The notes beneath the pieces were generated by a model. The model was not told the DNA's origin, ran no database searches, and saw only the letters and a list, made by a program, of their open reading frames with translations. Both the position numbers and the translations under genes were made by a program. From Oxalobacteraceae bacterium (GTDB lineage: Bacteria > Pseudomonadota > Gammaproteobacteria > Burkholderiales > Burkholderiaceae_D): DNA of 29,082 nucleotides. The stretch is taken from NCBI GenBank assembly GCA_947487325.1, contig CANKWG010000004.1, positions 1 through 29,082 of the forward strand, given 5' to 3'. Below, piece by piece: positions 1 through 7,522 of the stretch (the first letter of the stretch is position 1; the number at the start of each line of letters is the position of its first letter).

Positions 1-440
1 TAATAGGTGAAGCGCTCATCAGGTGCAGGATCGACTGCTGGCGCCGGGGGCGTCTTTTCCTTGTCACGCGAGCGCTCCGATGCTGGTGGCGTAGTCACTT
101 GCGGTGTGACTTGCGGGTTGACTTGCGGATTGACTTGCGGCGTAACCACCGGTGCAGGCAACGCTTGCTGAACCGCCGGGTCCTTGTCTGTGAGTTGCTC
201 GCGACGCTCGCGCGCACCGCCAGGCAAGGTCTTGTTTGGGTCGCCCAGTTCGCCGGCGGGCTGCGCCGTCTTGCTGATCTTGTCCACGAAGGGCAGAGGC
301 GTCTTGGTGATTGTGATGGCGACACCAACGGCGATCAGCAAACCCAGAATGAGGCCCACAATAATGCCCGTCAGCGTGCCGCCTCGCTCGCGACGCGGGT
401 GAACGCTTTTGCTCGAAGAATGCATTTTTTCCTGCTGCAT
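1..440 (-). CDS. SPOR-domain / FtsN-like cell-envelope protein (partial, C-terminus outside window)
   Basis: Reading leftward from an ATG at 440, 14 bases after the argS stop, the frame stays open to the window edge (about 146 codons seen). It begins with a short basic cytoplasmic segment (HPRRERGG), then one hydrophobic helix (about residues 20-40, GIIVGLILGLLIAVGVAI), then a long Pro/Gln/Lys-rich periplasmic linker. This is the usual layout of betaproteobacterial FtsN-like proteins, whose C-terminal SPOR domain binds denuded peptidoglycan at the septum. The SPOR domain itself would lie outside the window, so the family call rests on the N-terminal architecture plus the common argS-SPOR neighbourhood. 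An AGGA lies about 8 bases before the ATG. The linker includes four 12-base repeats encoding PQV(T/N). Likely cotranscribed with argS. Confidence 0.7.
   Translation of the reverse strand, partial: MQQEKMHSSSKSVHPRRERGGTLTGIIVGLILGLLIAVGVAITITKTPLPFVDKISKTAQPAGELGDPNKTLPGGARERREQLTDKDPAVQQALPAPVVTPQVNPQVNPQVTPQVTTPPASERSRDKEKTPPAPAVDPAPDERFTY
94..141. repeat. Four tandem 12-bp imperfect repeats inside the SPOR-protein linker
   Basis: Units at 94-105, 106-117, 118-129 and 130-141 resemble gtgacttgcggt with 1-3 changes each. On the minus strand they encode a repeated PQV(T/N) tetrapeptide in the low-complexity periplasmic linker. Copy number is likely to vary between strains. Confidence 0.85.
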
Positions 441-453
441 GTTCACATCCTGC

Positions 454-2190
454 TCACATACGGGACGGTGCCGAGACACCGATCAATTCCAATCCATTGG
501 CCAATACTTGACGTGTCGCCAGCAGCAGCGCAAGGCGCGCCTCTCTGATTGCGACGTCATCTACCAACACGCGTTCCGCATTGTAGTAGCTGTGTAGCTC
601 GCCTGCGAGATCGCGCAAATAAAATGCGATTTGATGCGGCCCGAGTTCTTCCGCGGCTTTTTTAAGCACATCAGGATAGTCCGCAATTTTAGCCATCAGC
701 GATGCCTCGCGCGGTGCGACCAGCGGGGATAGATCAACCTGCTTCAATGGGGCTTCGTCGCCACCCCACTGCGCAAGTACCGAGCAGATTCGTGCATGGG
801 CGTACTGTACGTAATAAACAGGATTTTCATCCGACTGCGCCAGCGCGAGATCAACATCAAAAACGAATTCGGTATCGGCCTTGCGCGAGATGAGAAAGAA
901 CCTTACCGCGTCACGGCCGCGCGTCAGATCACGCTTTCCTCCAGCATCCGTGACATCGCCAGCCGACCATTCGATCAGATCGCGCAGCGTCACATAGGAA
1001 CCCGCACGTTTGGAGATTTTGACTTCCTCACCGTTTTTCATCACGGTGACCATTTTGTGCAGCACGTAATCCGGATACCCTGCCGGTATGCCCTGACCGG
1101 CGGCCTGCAAGCCAGCGCGCACGCGCGCAATCGTGCCGTGGTGATCGCTGCCCTGCACGTTGATGACCTTGGTGTAACCGCGCTGCCATTTGGTGATGTG
1201 ATAAGCGACATCGGGTACAAAGTAAGTATAGGTACCGTCAGATTTTTTCATCACACGGTCTTTGTCATCACCATAATCGGTGCTGCGCAACCAGAGCGCG
1301 CCATCTTGCTCAAAGGTCTTACCTGCTTTTTTGAGCGCCTCAACCGCGGCCCCAACCTTGCCATCGCTGTAGAGCGAAGACTCGAGATAATAATTATCGA
1401 AGCGCACACCGAATGCTTGCAGATCGAGGTCCTGCTCGTGACGCAAGTAAGTCACCGCGAAACGACGTATGGATTCAATATCCTCAATATCACCGCTGGC
1501 TGTCACCGGCTCACCATTGGCAGCTGATACGGTTTTCTTTGCAAGGAAATCATTAGCAATGTCGGCAATGTAATCGCCGTTATAGGCCGACTCTGGCCAG
1601 TCAGCATCACCCGGCTTGCGACCCCTCGCACGCGATTGCACCGAATTGGCCAACGTTGCGATCTGCACACCGGCATCGTTGTAATAAAACTCGCGCAAAA
1701 CTGCATAGCCCTGCGCTTCAAGCAGCGCACAAATTGCATCGCCCAGCGCACCTTGACGTCCATGACCCACATGCAGTGGTCCGGTCGGATTGGCGGAGAC
1801 AAATTCAACAAGTACCTTGTGATCTTTACCATCGTTGGTGCGACCGAAGCATTGCGCATCGATGAATACTCGACGAATCACATCTTGTTTTACCGACAGT
1901 GCAACACGCAGATTGATGAATCCGGGACCGGCAACATCAACTGCATCAATCAAACCCTGACGCGCCGGATGCGCCATCAACGCTTCGGCGAATTGTTGCG
2001 CCAGTTCGCGCGGATTTTTTTTCAGCGCACGGGCGAGTTGCATCGCAAGATTGCAAGCAAGGTCGCCATGGGAGGGATCGCGCGGCCGCTCCAGTGTGAT
2101 GTCGGGAATGGCGTGGTCGGTTCCAGCAAGTACGGGCGCTGCAACTTCGGAAAAAAGTGCCGCAATCTGCTCTTTGTGTCGGGGATGCAT
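454..2190 (-). CDS. argS: Arginyl-tRNA synthetase
   Basis: Class I aminoacyl-tRNA synthetase that charges tRNA-Arg in the cytoplasm. The HIGH-type signature appears as HVGHG within ANPTGPLHVGHG, and the KMSKS-type loop as KISKRAGSYVTLRDL. The N-terminal additional domain (about residues 1-110) and the C-terminal anticodon-binding helical domain ending in GLELIGVSAPSRM are both present. The frame is open upstream to 2433, but the ATG at 2190 (start MHPRHKEQIAALF) gives 578 residues, the normal length. The upstream extension runs through a terminator-like hairpin and is not conserved-looking. No convincing Shine-Dalgarno precedes the start. A TATAAT lies about 47 bases upstream. A housekeeping gene, it marks the chromosomal border of the photosynthesis cluster. 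Confidence 0.96.
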   Translation of the reverse strand: MHPRHKEQIAALFSEVAAPVLAGTDHAIPDITLERPRDPSHGDLACNLAMQLARALKKNPRELAQQFAEALMAHPARQGLIDAVDVAGPGFINLRVALSVKQDVIRRVFIDAQCFGRTNDGKDHKVLVEFVSANPTGPLHVGHGRQGALGDAICALLEAQGYAVLREFYYNDAGVQIATLANSVQSRARGRKPGDADWPESAYNGDYIADIANDFLAKKTVSAANGEPVTASGDIEDIESIRRFAVTYLRHEQDLDLQAFGVRFDNYYLESSLYSDGKVGAAVEALKKAGKTFEQDGALWLRSTDYGDDKDRVMKKSDGTYTYFVPDVAYHITKWQRGYTKVINVQGSDHHGTIARVRAGLQAAGQGIPAGYPDYVLHKMVTVMKNGEEVKISKRAGSYVTLRDLIEWSAGDVTDAGGKRDLTRGRDAVRFFLISRKADTEFVFDVDLALAQSDENPVYYVQYAHARICSVLAQWGGDEAPLKQVDLSPLVAPREASLMAKIADYPDVLKKAAEELGPHQIAFYLRDLAGELHSYYNAERVLVDDVAIREARLALLLATRQVLANGLELIGVSAPSRM

Positions 2191-2236
2191 GGGCGGGGGA
2201 TCGTATGCGTCGCGCAGTCGCGCTGACAAAGCACTG

Positions 2237-2242
2237 ATTATA
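2237..2242 (-). promoter_or_regulatory. Putative argS -10 element (TATAAT)
   Basis: On the minus strand a perfect TATAAT (2242 to 2237) lies 47 bases before the argS ATG. No strong -35 is seen 16-18 bases upstream (closest is CAAAAG-like), so only the -10 is supported by sequence. Confidence 0.45.
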
Positions 2243-2330
2243 ACGGGCCCATGCCGCCCTTTTGCAGTTCTGAAAACGGCAATGGGCATTCGGGCTTGCC
2301 GACCGCCCGCGGCGTCGTGGTGGCGCGGCG

Positions 2331-2356
2331 GTAAAAAAAGGCGCCCGCAGGCGCCT
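2331..2356 (-). terminator. Intrinsic terminator, minus strand, with no obvious gene upstream
   Basis: On the minus strand a GGCGCC-tgcg-GGCGCC hairpin is followed by a run of seven or more T. This is a textbook rho-independent terminator for leftward transcription. It lies in the argS-lhaA gap, and no minus-strand gene is visible between it and lhaA, so what it terminates is unclear. It could be the remnant end of a former argS neighbour, the end of a small RNA, or a guard against read-through into argS. Confidence 0.7.
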
Positions 2357-2427
2357 GTGAGAGGAGATAGAGCTACTGCTTGTGCCGCAATGCAGCACAG
2401 CTTCAGCATCGGCGATTCTAGCGCTTG

Positions 2428-2470
2428 TGTCAACCTAAATTTACCTATAATGAGTAAACTTTAGTTGACA
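2428..2470 (+). promoter_or_regulatory. lhaA promoter overlapped by two PpsR/CrtJ-like operator sites
   Basis: Two 18-bp sites face each other: TGTCAACCTAAATTTACC (2428-2445) and AGTAAACTTTAGTTGACA (2453-2470). Each has one mismatch to TGT-N12-ACA, the second is close to the reverse complement of the first, and they are 7 bp apart. A perfect TATAAT (2446-2451) sits between them, with TTGTGT (2425-2430) as a possible -35 at short spacing. TTGACA at 2465-2470 with TAGAGT at 2488-2493 (17 bp) offers a second sigma-70 promoter. PpsR/CrtJ represses photosynthesis genes under aerobic or light conditions in purple bacteria. That it does so here is inference from the motif. Confidence 0.65.
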
Positions 2471-2538
2471 GTCTAAGCGAGCCGCTCTAGAGTGCTTTCA
2501 TAAATGTTGTGGTCAATTGGCCCAGCCATGGGAGCGGC

Positions 2539-3969
2539 ATGAAGCTGTTGAGGCAATACACCCGAAAACTAGCGAATTCGATGGGCACACGGTGGATGCC
2601 TTTTGCCGATGTGGCAACACCGGATCTGCCGCTATCGCGGCTGCTGCGCCTGTCCATGTTCCAACTGTCGATCGGGCTGGCGACTGCGCTGCTGGTCGGC
2701 ACGCTGAACCGGGTGATGATCGTCGAGCTGGGTGTGCCGGCTTGGTGGGTTGCCATCTCGGTGGCGCTGCCTTTGGTGTTTGCGCCCCTGCGGGCGCTCA
2801 TTGGATTTCGCTCGGATACCCACCGTTCAGCGTTGGGCTTAAGACGTTTACCGTATTTGTGGATCGGGACCCTGCTGCTCTTCGGTGGTTTGGCGATCAT
2901 GCCCTTTGGATTGCTCGCACTGAGCCAGCCACAGCCGGGCATGCTGTGGGTCAGCCGTGTCGGCGCTGCGTTGGCCTTCCTTCTCGTTGGGGCAGGCATG
3001 CAGGTCACCCAGACCGCCGGTCTGGCGCTGGCCACCGATCTGGCGGCGCCCGAGTCGCGGCCACGCGTGGTCGCGCTGATGTACACGATGCTGTTGCTGG
3101 GACTGGTCGGAAGCGGTGCCATTTACGGCTGGCTGCTCGCGGATTTCAGTCCACTGCGCCTGATTCAGGTCGTGCAAGGCTCGGCCGTCGCCGTGATCTG
3201 GTTGAACCTGAACGCGCTGTGGAAGCAGGAAGCAATGAACCGGGATCGGGCGCGGCAGGTCGATGACGCGGATGATTTCAGTACGCAATGGCGCGCCTTC
3301 GCCGGCCGGCCTGGCGTGAAACGATTTTTGTGGACGGTGGGAGTCGGTACCTGCGCTTTTAATATGCAGGACATCATTCTCGAGCCCTATGGTGGACAGG
3401 TGCTGCATTTGAGCGTGGGTGCCACTAGCCTACTTACCGCGATGACAGCGTGTGGCGCACTGCTGGCATTCGGCATAGCGGCGGCGTTGCTGACACGCGG
3501 TGTGGATCCGGTTCGGCTTGCTGCCATGGGCGCGCTGGCAGGATTACCCGCCTTCGCATTAGTGATTTTTTCGGCACCGCTGGATGCGCCCAACATGTTT
3601 AGGGCCGGCGCTTTTCTGATTGGCGTGGGTAGTGGATTGTTTTCGGTCGGCACACTGACCATGGCCATGGGTCTGGCGCAGGGTGAGGACGCGGGATTGG
3701 CACTGGGCGCCTGGGGCGCGGTGCAGGCCACTGCCGCAGGCGCATCGATTGCAGCGGGCGGCATGATCAAGGACGTGATTGGCGCACTGGCGAACGCAGG
3801 ATGGCTGAGCGAAAGTCTGATTTCACCGGTGACGGGTTATAGCTTTGTGTATCACCTGGAGATGTATCTGCTATTTGGCGTGTTGGTGGCCATAGGTCCG
3901 CTGGTGCGGCGCAATGCGCTGCCGAGGCGATCGCAGCAGAAGTTCGGTCTGGCGGAGTTTCCCGGCTAG
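2539..3969 (+). CDS. lhaA: Light-harvesting complex assembly protein LhaA (PucC / bacteriochlorophyll-delivery MFS family)
   Basis: Polytopic inner-membrane protein of the BCD (bacteriochlorophyll delivery) branch of the MFS fold, needed for LH1 assembly. Hallmarks are the N-terminal RLSMFQLSIGLATALLVGTLNRVMIVELGVP helix (given as two parts: RLSMFQLSIG and NRVMIVELGVP), GFRSDTHRSALGLRRLPYLW in the first cytoplasmic loop, and NMQDIILEPYGG in the second half. About 12 hydrophobic helices are visible. The ATG at 2539 is preferred because GGAG lies 5 bases upstream; a GTG at 2509 would add 10 residues. Length is 476 residues, normal for the family. In many PGCs lhaA follows bchFNBHLM and precedes puhA. 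Here it directly follows argS and has its own promoter/operator, so it opens the plus-strand operon. Confidence 0.93.
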   Translation: MKLLRQYTRKLANSMGTRWMPFADVATPDLPLSRLLRLSMFQLSIGLATALLVGTLNRVMIVELGVPAWWVAISVALPLVFAPLRALIGFRSDTHRSALGLRRLPYLWIGTLLLFGGLAIMPFGLLALSQPQPGMLWVSRVGAALAFLLVGAGMQVTQTAGLALATDLAAPESRPRVVALMYTMLLLGLVGSGAIYGWLLADFSPLRLIQVVQGSAVAVIWLNLNALWKQEAMNRDRARQVDDADDFSTQWRAFAGRPGVKRFLWTVGVGTCAFNMQDIILEPYGGQVLHLSVGATSLLTAMTACGALLAFGIAAALLTRGVDPVRLAAMGALAGLPAFALVIFSAPLDAPNMFRAGAFLIGVGSGLFSVGTLTMAMGLAQGEDAGLALGAWGAVQATAAGASIAAGGMIKDVIGALANAGWLSESLISPVTGYSFVYHLEMYLLFGVLVAIGPLVRRNALPRRSQQKFGLAEFPG

Positions 3970-4111
3970 TCCGCATGAATGTCGGCAGTAAAGATTCACC
4001 GCATCAAACATCAGGGCATCAGCCAGCCGTAAGCAGCGCCGTCTGAGCAGCTTTCGCTGGCAAATTGAACGATGACTTTATGACGCAATTCGATAAAAGC
4101 TAAAAGCAGTT

Positions 4112-4137
4112 CCCCGGGCTCAGTGTTTTGCGCGGGG
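4112..4137. other. Possible hairpin in the puhA leader
   Basis: CCCCG (4112-4116) can pair with CGGGG (4133-4137) across a 16-base loop, in the 193-bp lhaA-puhA gap and just upstream of the puhA ribosome-binding site. No T-run follows, so it is more likely an mRNA structure than a terminator. The gap contains no other clear element; no TGT-N12-ACA site was found there. Confidence 0.3.
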
Positions 4138-4162
4138 CCCAACGTAAGGAAGGAGACGCATC

Positions 4163-4927
4163 ATGGAAACAATGGCCATCACCCAATACGTCGATGTAGC
4201 GCAGCTCGTGCTGTATCTGTTCTGGATTTTCTTTTTCGGTCTGGTGTATTACCTGCTGCAGGAAAATCACCGTGACGGTTATCCGCTGGATTCCGGCCGT
4301 ACCCCGCCGGTCAAAATGGACGGCTGGCCGCCCATACCCACACCCAAGACTTATCTGATGGCCAACGGCGACGAGGTGGTCATGCCTTACCCGCCGCAAC
4401 CGCCAGAGTTCCTGCAAGCCGAACCACGTCATCGCTATATCGGCGCACCGATCGAGCCGACTGGCAACCCGCTGCTTGCCGGCGTGGGACCGGGTTCCTG
4501 GGCTAATCGTGCTGACGTACCCGATCACACCCCCGAAGGCGAAGCGAAGATTGTTCCGCTGCGTACCCAGCCTGAGTACGGCGTAGCGACACGGGATCAT
4601 GATCCGCGCGGTCTGCCGGTGATGGGCGATGATAATGAAGTCGCTGGCACCGTTAGCGAGCTGTGGATGGATCGTTCGGAAATGATGTTCCGCTACATTG
4701 AAGTGAAACTCAATGATTCGGACCGTACCGTCATGCTGCCGGTACCCTTTGCGCGCATCACAAAAGAACACGTGAAAGTACACGCGATTCTGGCGCATCA
4801 GTTCTCCGACGTGCCAAGTCTGCGCAATGCTGATCAAATCACCATGCTCGAAGAAGAAAAAATCTCTGCTTACTATGGCGCAGGTACGCTGTACGCGACG
4901 CCCGAACGGCAGGAGCCACTGGTGTGA
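4163..4927 (+). CDS. puhA: Photosynthetic reaction centre H subunit
   Basis: The H subunit caps the cytoplasmic face of the reaction centre and helps proton delivery to QB. It shows the expected single N-terminal membrane helix (about residues 11-33, VLYLFWIFFFGLVYYLL) followed by QENHRDGYPL, then a cytoplasmic PRC-barrel-type domain with PGSWANR, DPRGLPVMG, and the C-terminal VPSLRNADQITMLEEEKISAYYGAGTLYA segment (key part: TMLEEEKISAYYGAG). It has 254 residues, the usual size. A strong ribosome-binding site (GGAAGGAG) precedes the ATG. Its end overlaps puhB by 4 bp (GTGTGA context), implying translational coupling within lhaA-puhA-puhB-puhC-crtI-crtB. Confidence 0.97.
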   Translation: METMAITQYVDVAQLVLYLFWIFFFGLVYYLLQENHRDGYPLDSGRTPPVKMDGWPPIPTPKTYLMANGDEVVMPYPPQPPEFLQAEPRHRYIGAPIEPTGNPLLAGVGPGSWANRADVPDHTPEGEAKIVPLRTQPEYGVATRDHDPRGLPVMGDDNEVAGTVSELWMDRSEMMFRYIEVKLNDSDRTVMLPVPFARITKEHVKVHAILAHQFSDVPSLRNADQITMLEEEKISAYYGAGTLYATPERQEPLV

Positions 4928-5586
4928 AGCCGCATCACGAACATGAATTCGAAGCAGCGCCTGGTCTTCCTGAGGCGCTGCCCGCCGGCGAACACATCCT
5001 CTGGCAGGGCAGTCCCGACTGGAAAATGCTGGCCGTTGATGCTTTTCATGTCAAAAGACTGGCCATTTATTTTTCTCTGATGATTGCGCTGCATGCGGTA
5101 ATGATCTGGGATGGATCCCTCGGCCTACTCGCGAATCTGAGCGAGCTGAGTATCGGCGCGATTCTGGCGTCGATAGCGCTGTCATTGCTCGTATTGACGG
5201 CCTGGCTGTCGGCCAGCACCACCATGTACACCATCACCAACCGGCGTGTGGTGATGCGTATCGGCATCGTGCTGACGCTGACCTTCAACCTGCCGCATCG
5301 CTGGATCAAGACAGCGCAGATTCGTGATCAAGGCGAAGGCTTTGGGGAAATCGCGCTTGAACTCAAGGGTGATGACCGCATCGCTTATCTCCATCTGTGG
5401 CCGCACGCACGCGCCTGGCACATCGGCCAGCCGCAACCGGCTCTACGCTGTATCGCCAATGCGAAAGAAGTCGGTACATTGCTGCATGAAGCCTGGGAAA
5501 AACGGATGGCTGAAGTTACAGCAACGCCCGATCTTCGCGAAGCCCGCATCCCGGTGCGCATGCCTGATGGCGTGTTCGCACGATGA
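4924..5586 (+). CDS. puhB: Photosynthetic complex assembly protein PuhB
   Basis: Membrane protein required for efficient reaction-centre assembly in purple bacteria. It begins with GTG at 4924, inside the end of puhA. The N-terminal LPAGEHILWQGSPDWKMLA is typical of bacterial PH-like (bPH) membrane proteins and of PuhB. Two hydrophobic segments follow (about residues 47-64 and 73-96), then TMYTITNRRVVMRIGIVLTLTFNLP (core TITNRRVVMRIG) and a soluble C-terminal part. It has 220 residues, matching the family. Its position between puhA and puhC is the conserved order. It overlaps puhC by 4 bp (ATGA). Confidence 0.93.
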   Translation: MKPHHEHEFEAAPGLPEALPAGEHILWQGSPDWKMLAVDAFHVKRLAIYFSLMIALHAVMIWDGSLGLLANLSELSIGAILASIALSLLVLTAWLSASTTMYTITNRRVVMRIGIVLTLTFNLPHRWIKTAQIRDQGEGFGEIALELKGDDRIAYLHLWPHARAWHIGQPQPALRCIANAKEVGTLLHEAWEKRMAEVTATPDLREARIPVRMPDGVFAR

Positions 5587-6038
5587 AAATCTCTGAGACA
5601 ACGGACTGGAAACCCGACCATGAGCGCCGGGCGCTGTCCACCGGACTCGGGTTCGTCCTATTTCTCGTCGCCTGTCTGGCACTGGTAGCCTGGGTTCGCT
5701 GGAACGGACCGGCGCCACCAGACAACATTGCCGCACGGGCGGAACAAATCCGTGTACTGCACTTTGTAGACCAGCCAGACGGATCGATCCAAGTTACCGA
5801 TGCGCTCACCGGCAAGGACGTCCACAATTTTCAAGGCGAGCAGGGTTTTGTGCGCGGCACTTTGCGCGCGCTGGCACGTGATCGACGTCTGCAAGGACTC
5901 GGCGCAGATCAGCCCTTCGAGCTGATCGCCCATGACGCAGGCCGACTCAGCTTGCATGACCCCGCCACCGGCTCGACGATTGCACTTGAATCGTTCGGCT
6001 CTAACAATATCGGCGTGTTCGCGCGTCTGATGCAGTAG
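5583..6038 (+). CDS. puhC: Photosynthetic complex assembly protein PuhC
   Basis: Small bitopic membrane protein that, with PuhB, promotes assembly of the RC-LH1 complex. A charged N-terminus (about 19 residues) is followed by one membrane helix (about 20-38, GLGFVLFLVACLALVAWV) and a periplasmic domain carrying VLHFVDQPDGSIQVTDALTG and a GFVRGTLRALARDR segment, as in PuhC proteins. It has 151 residues, the usual length. Start ATG overlaps the puhB stop. The C-terminus ends 8 bp before crtI. Confidence 0.9.
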   Translation: MKISETTDWKPDHERRALSTGLGFVLFLVACLALVAWVRWNGPAPPDNIAARAEQIRVLHFVDQPDGSIQVTDALTGKDVHNFQGEQGFVRGTLRALARDRRLQGLGADQPFELIAHDAGRLSLHDPATGSTIALESFGSNNIGVFARLMQ

Positions 6039-6046
6039 GACACAAT

Positions 6047-7522
6047 ATGCATACGCCGAAAGCCATCGTCATCGGCAGCGGCTTCGGCGGACTGGCAGCA
6101 GCAGTACGTCTGTCCTGCAAAGGTTATCAGGTTCAAATTCTCGAAAAACTGGATGCGCCCGGTGGCCGTGCCTATGTACATCGTCAGGACGGATTCACGT
6201 TCGATGCCGGCCCCACGATCATCACCGCACCCCAGTTGCTGGAAGAACTATGGACACTGTGCGGAAAAAAATTCTCGGATCACATCACACTCAAACCCAT
6301 GGAACCGTTCTATCGGATACGGTTCGATGACGGCAGCTGGTTTGACTACAGCGGTGATGAAGCAACGATGCGCCGCGAAGTGGCGCGCTTCTGTCCCGAT
6401 GATCTTCCCGGCTACGAGCGCTTTGTCGCCGCCGCCGACCAAGCCTGCAAACTGGGCTTCGAAGATCTGGGCGGCATGCCCTTCAACACCGTCGGTGATT
6501 TACTGGCAGCTCTTCCGAGCATGATGCGCATGAAAGCGTGGGAGAGTTTGTACACGCTCGTTGCACGACATATTAGCGATCCGAAACTGCGCCAGGTGTT
6601 CAGCTTTCATCCGCTGCTTATTGGTGGCAATCCTTTTTCTGTTACCCGCGTCTACAGTCTGATCAATACCCTTGAGCGGCGCTGGGGCGTGCACTGGGCG
6701 ATGGGCGGGACCGGTGCGCTCGTTCGCGGACTGATCAACTTACTCGAAGAGCGCGGCGTGAATCTACGCTGTAATGCACCCGTCACGCGCATTAATGTCA
6801 GCAACGGAAAGGCTACCGGCGTCACGCTGGAAAACGGTGAAGTTCTTGATGCCGACATTGTGATCTCCAACGGCGATGCTGCATGGACTTATCGCTACCT
6901 GATTGATGCGAAAGATCGCCGTCACTGGACTGATCGCAAAATCGAACGCAGCCAATACTCGATGAGTCTGTTCGTCTGGTATTTCGGTACCAACCGGCGC
7001 TATGAAGACGTGCCGCATCACATGATCATGCTCGGGCCGCGCTATCGCGAACTGCTTGACGATATTTTCAAGCGTCTGCATCTGGCCGAAGACTTCAGCC
7101 TGTATCTGCATCGGCCGAGTGCGAGCGATCCTTCAGTCGCACCTGCCGGTCATGATGGGTTTTATGTGCTGGCGCCGGTGCCGCATCTGGGCAGCGGTAC
7201 CGACTGGGCGAAAGACGGCGAGCGCTTCCGGATGAAAATTCAGGAGCATCTGGAACGCACTGTCATGCCCGATCTGGGCAAGCACGTCGTCACCAGCAAA
7301 CTGATGACACCGCAGGATTTCAAAGACAACCTCTGGTCGTACAAGGGCGCTGCCTTTGGCCTCGAGCCCATCCTGCTGCAAAGTGCTTGGTTCAGGCCGC
7401 ACAACCGCAGCGAAGATGTGAAAAATCTTTATATGGTCGGTGCCGGCACTCACCCGGGCGCAGGTGTACCCGGTGTACTGATGTCTGCACAAGCGATGGC
7501 GGAGGTGGTGCCCGATGTCTGA
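6047..7522 (+). CDS. crtI: Phytoene desaturase
   Basis: FAD-dependent desaturase that converts phytoene to neurosporene or lycopene in the carotenoid pathway. The N-terminal dinucleotide-binding fold is clear (AIVIGSGFGGLAAAVRLS) followed by EKLDAPGGRAYVHRQDGFTFDAGPT (core DAPGGRAYV). The C-terminal FAD/carotenoid signature is present as NLYMVGAGTHPGAGVPGVL. It has 491 residues, normal for proteobacterial CrtI. Whether it performs three or four desaturations cannot be read from the sequence. Presence of crtA suggests at least part of the flux goes through neurosporene to spheroidene. AGGA lies upstream of the ATG, and the 3' end overlaps crtB by 8 bp. Confidence 0.95.
   Translation: MHTPKAIVIGSGFGGLAAAVRLSCKGYQVQILEKLDAPGGRAYVHRQDGFTFDAGPTIITAPQLLEELWTLCGKKFSDHITLKPMEPFYRIRFDDGSWFDYSGDEATMRREVARFCPDDLPGYERFVAAADQACKLGFEDLGGMPFNTVGDLLAALPSMMRMKAWESLYTLVARHISDPKLRQVFSFHPLLIGGNPFSVTRVYSLINTLERRWGVHWAMGGTGALVRGLINLLEERGVNLRCNAPVTRINVSNGKATGVTLENGEVLDADIVISNGDAAWTYRYLIDAKDRRHWTDRKIERSQYSMSLFVWYFGTNRRYEDVPHHMIMLGPRYRELLDDIFKRLHLAEDFSLYLHRPSASDPSVAPAGHDGFYVLAPVPHLGSGTDWAKDGERFRMKIQEHLERTVMPDLGKHVVTSKLMTPQDFKDNLWSYKGAAFGLEPILLQSAWFRPHNRSEDVKNLYMVGAGTHPGAGVPGVLMSAQAMAEVVPDV

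Larger units (their letters stand above)
2191..2508. other. Intergenic region argS-lhaA (about 318 bp) at the cluster border
   Basis: This stretch holds the argS -10 element, the orphan leftward terminator and the lhaA promoter/operator, each listed separately. I see no protein-coding gene in it. The long leftward open frame across it is an upstream extension of argS without coding character. Confidence 0.7.

Noticed and set aside
94..141. CRISPR-like repeats
   Set aside because: Units are contiguous 12-bp coding repeats without spacers; they encode a periplasmic linker.
796..1527. 243-codon plus-strand ORF inside argS
   Set aside because: Fully antisense to a clear argS with no recognisable motif; a shadow of its codon usage.
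2191..2433. N-terminal extension of argS up to 2433
   Set aside because: It would pass through a terminator hairpin, has no family resemblance, and the ATG at 2190 gives the normal ArgS length.
3980..3997. PpsR-type site upstream of puhA
   Set aside because: TGT is not followed by ACA at N12 (reads TTC); no second site lies 7-8 bp away.
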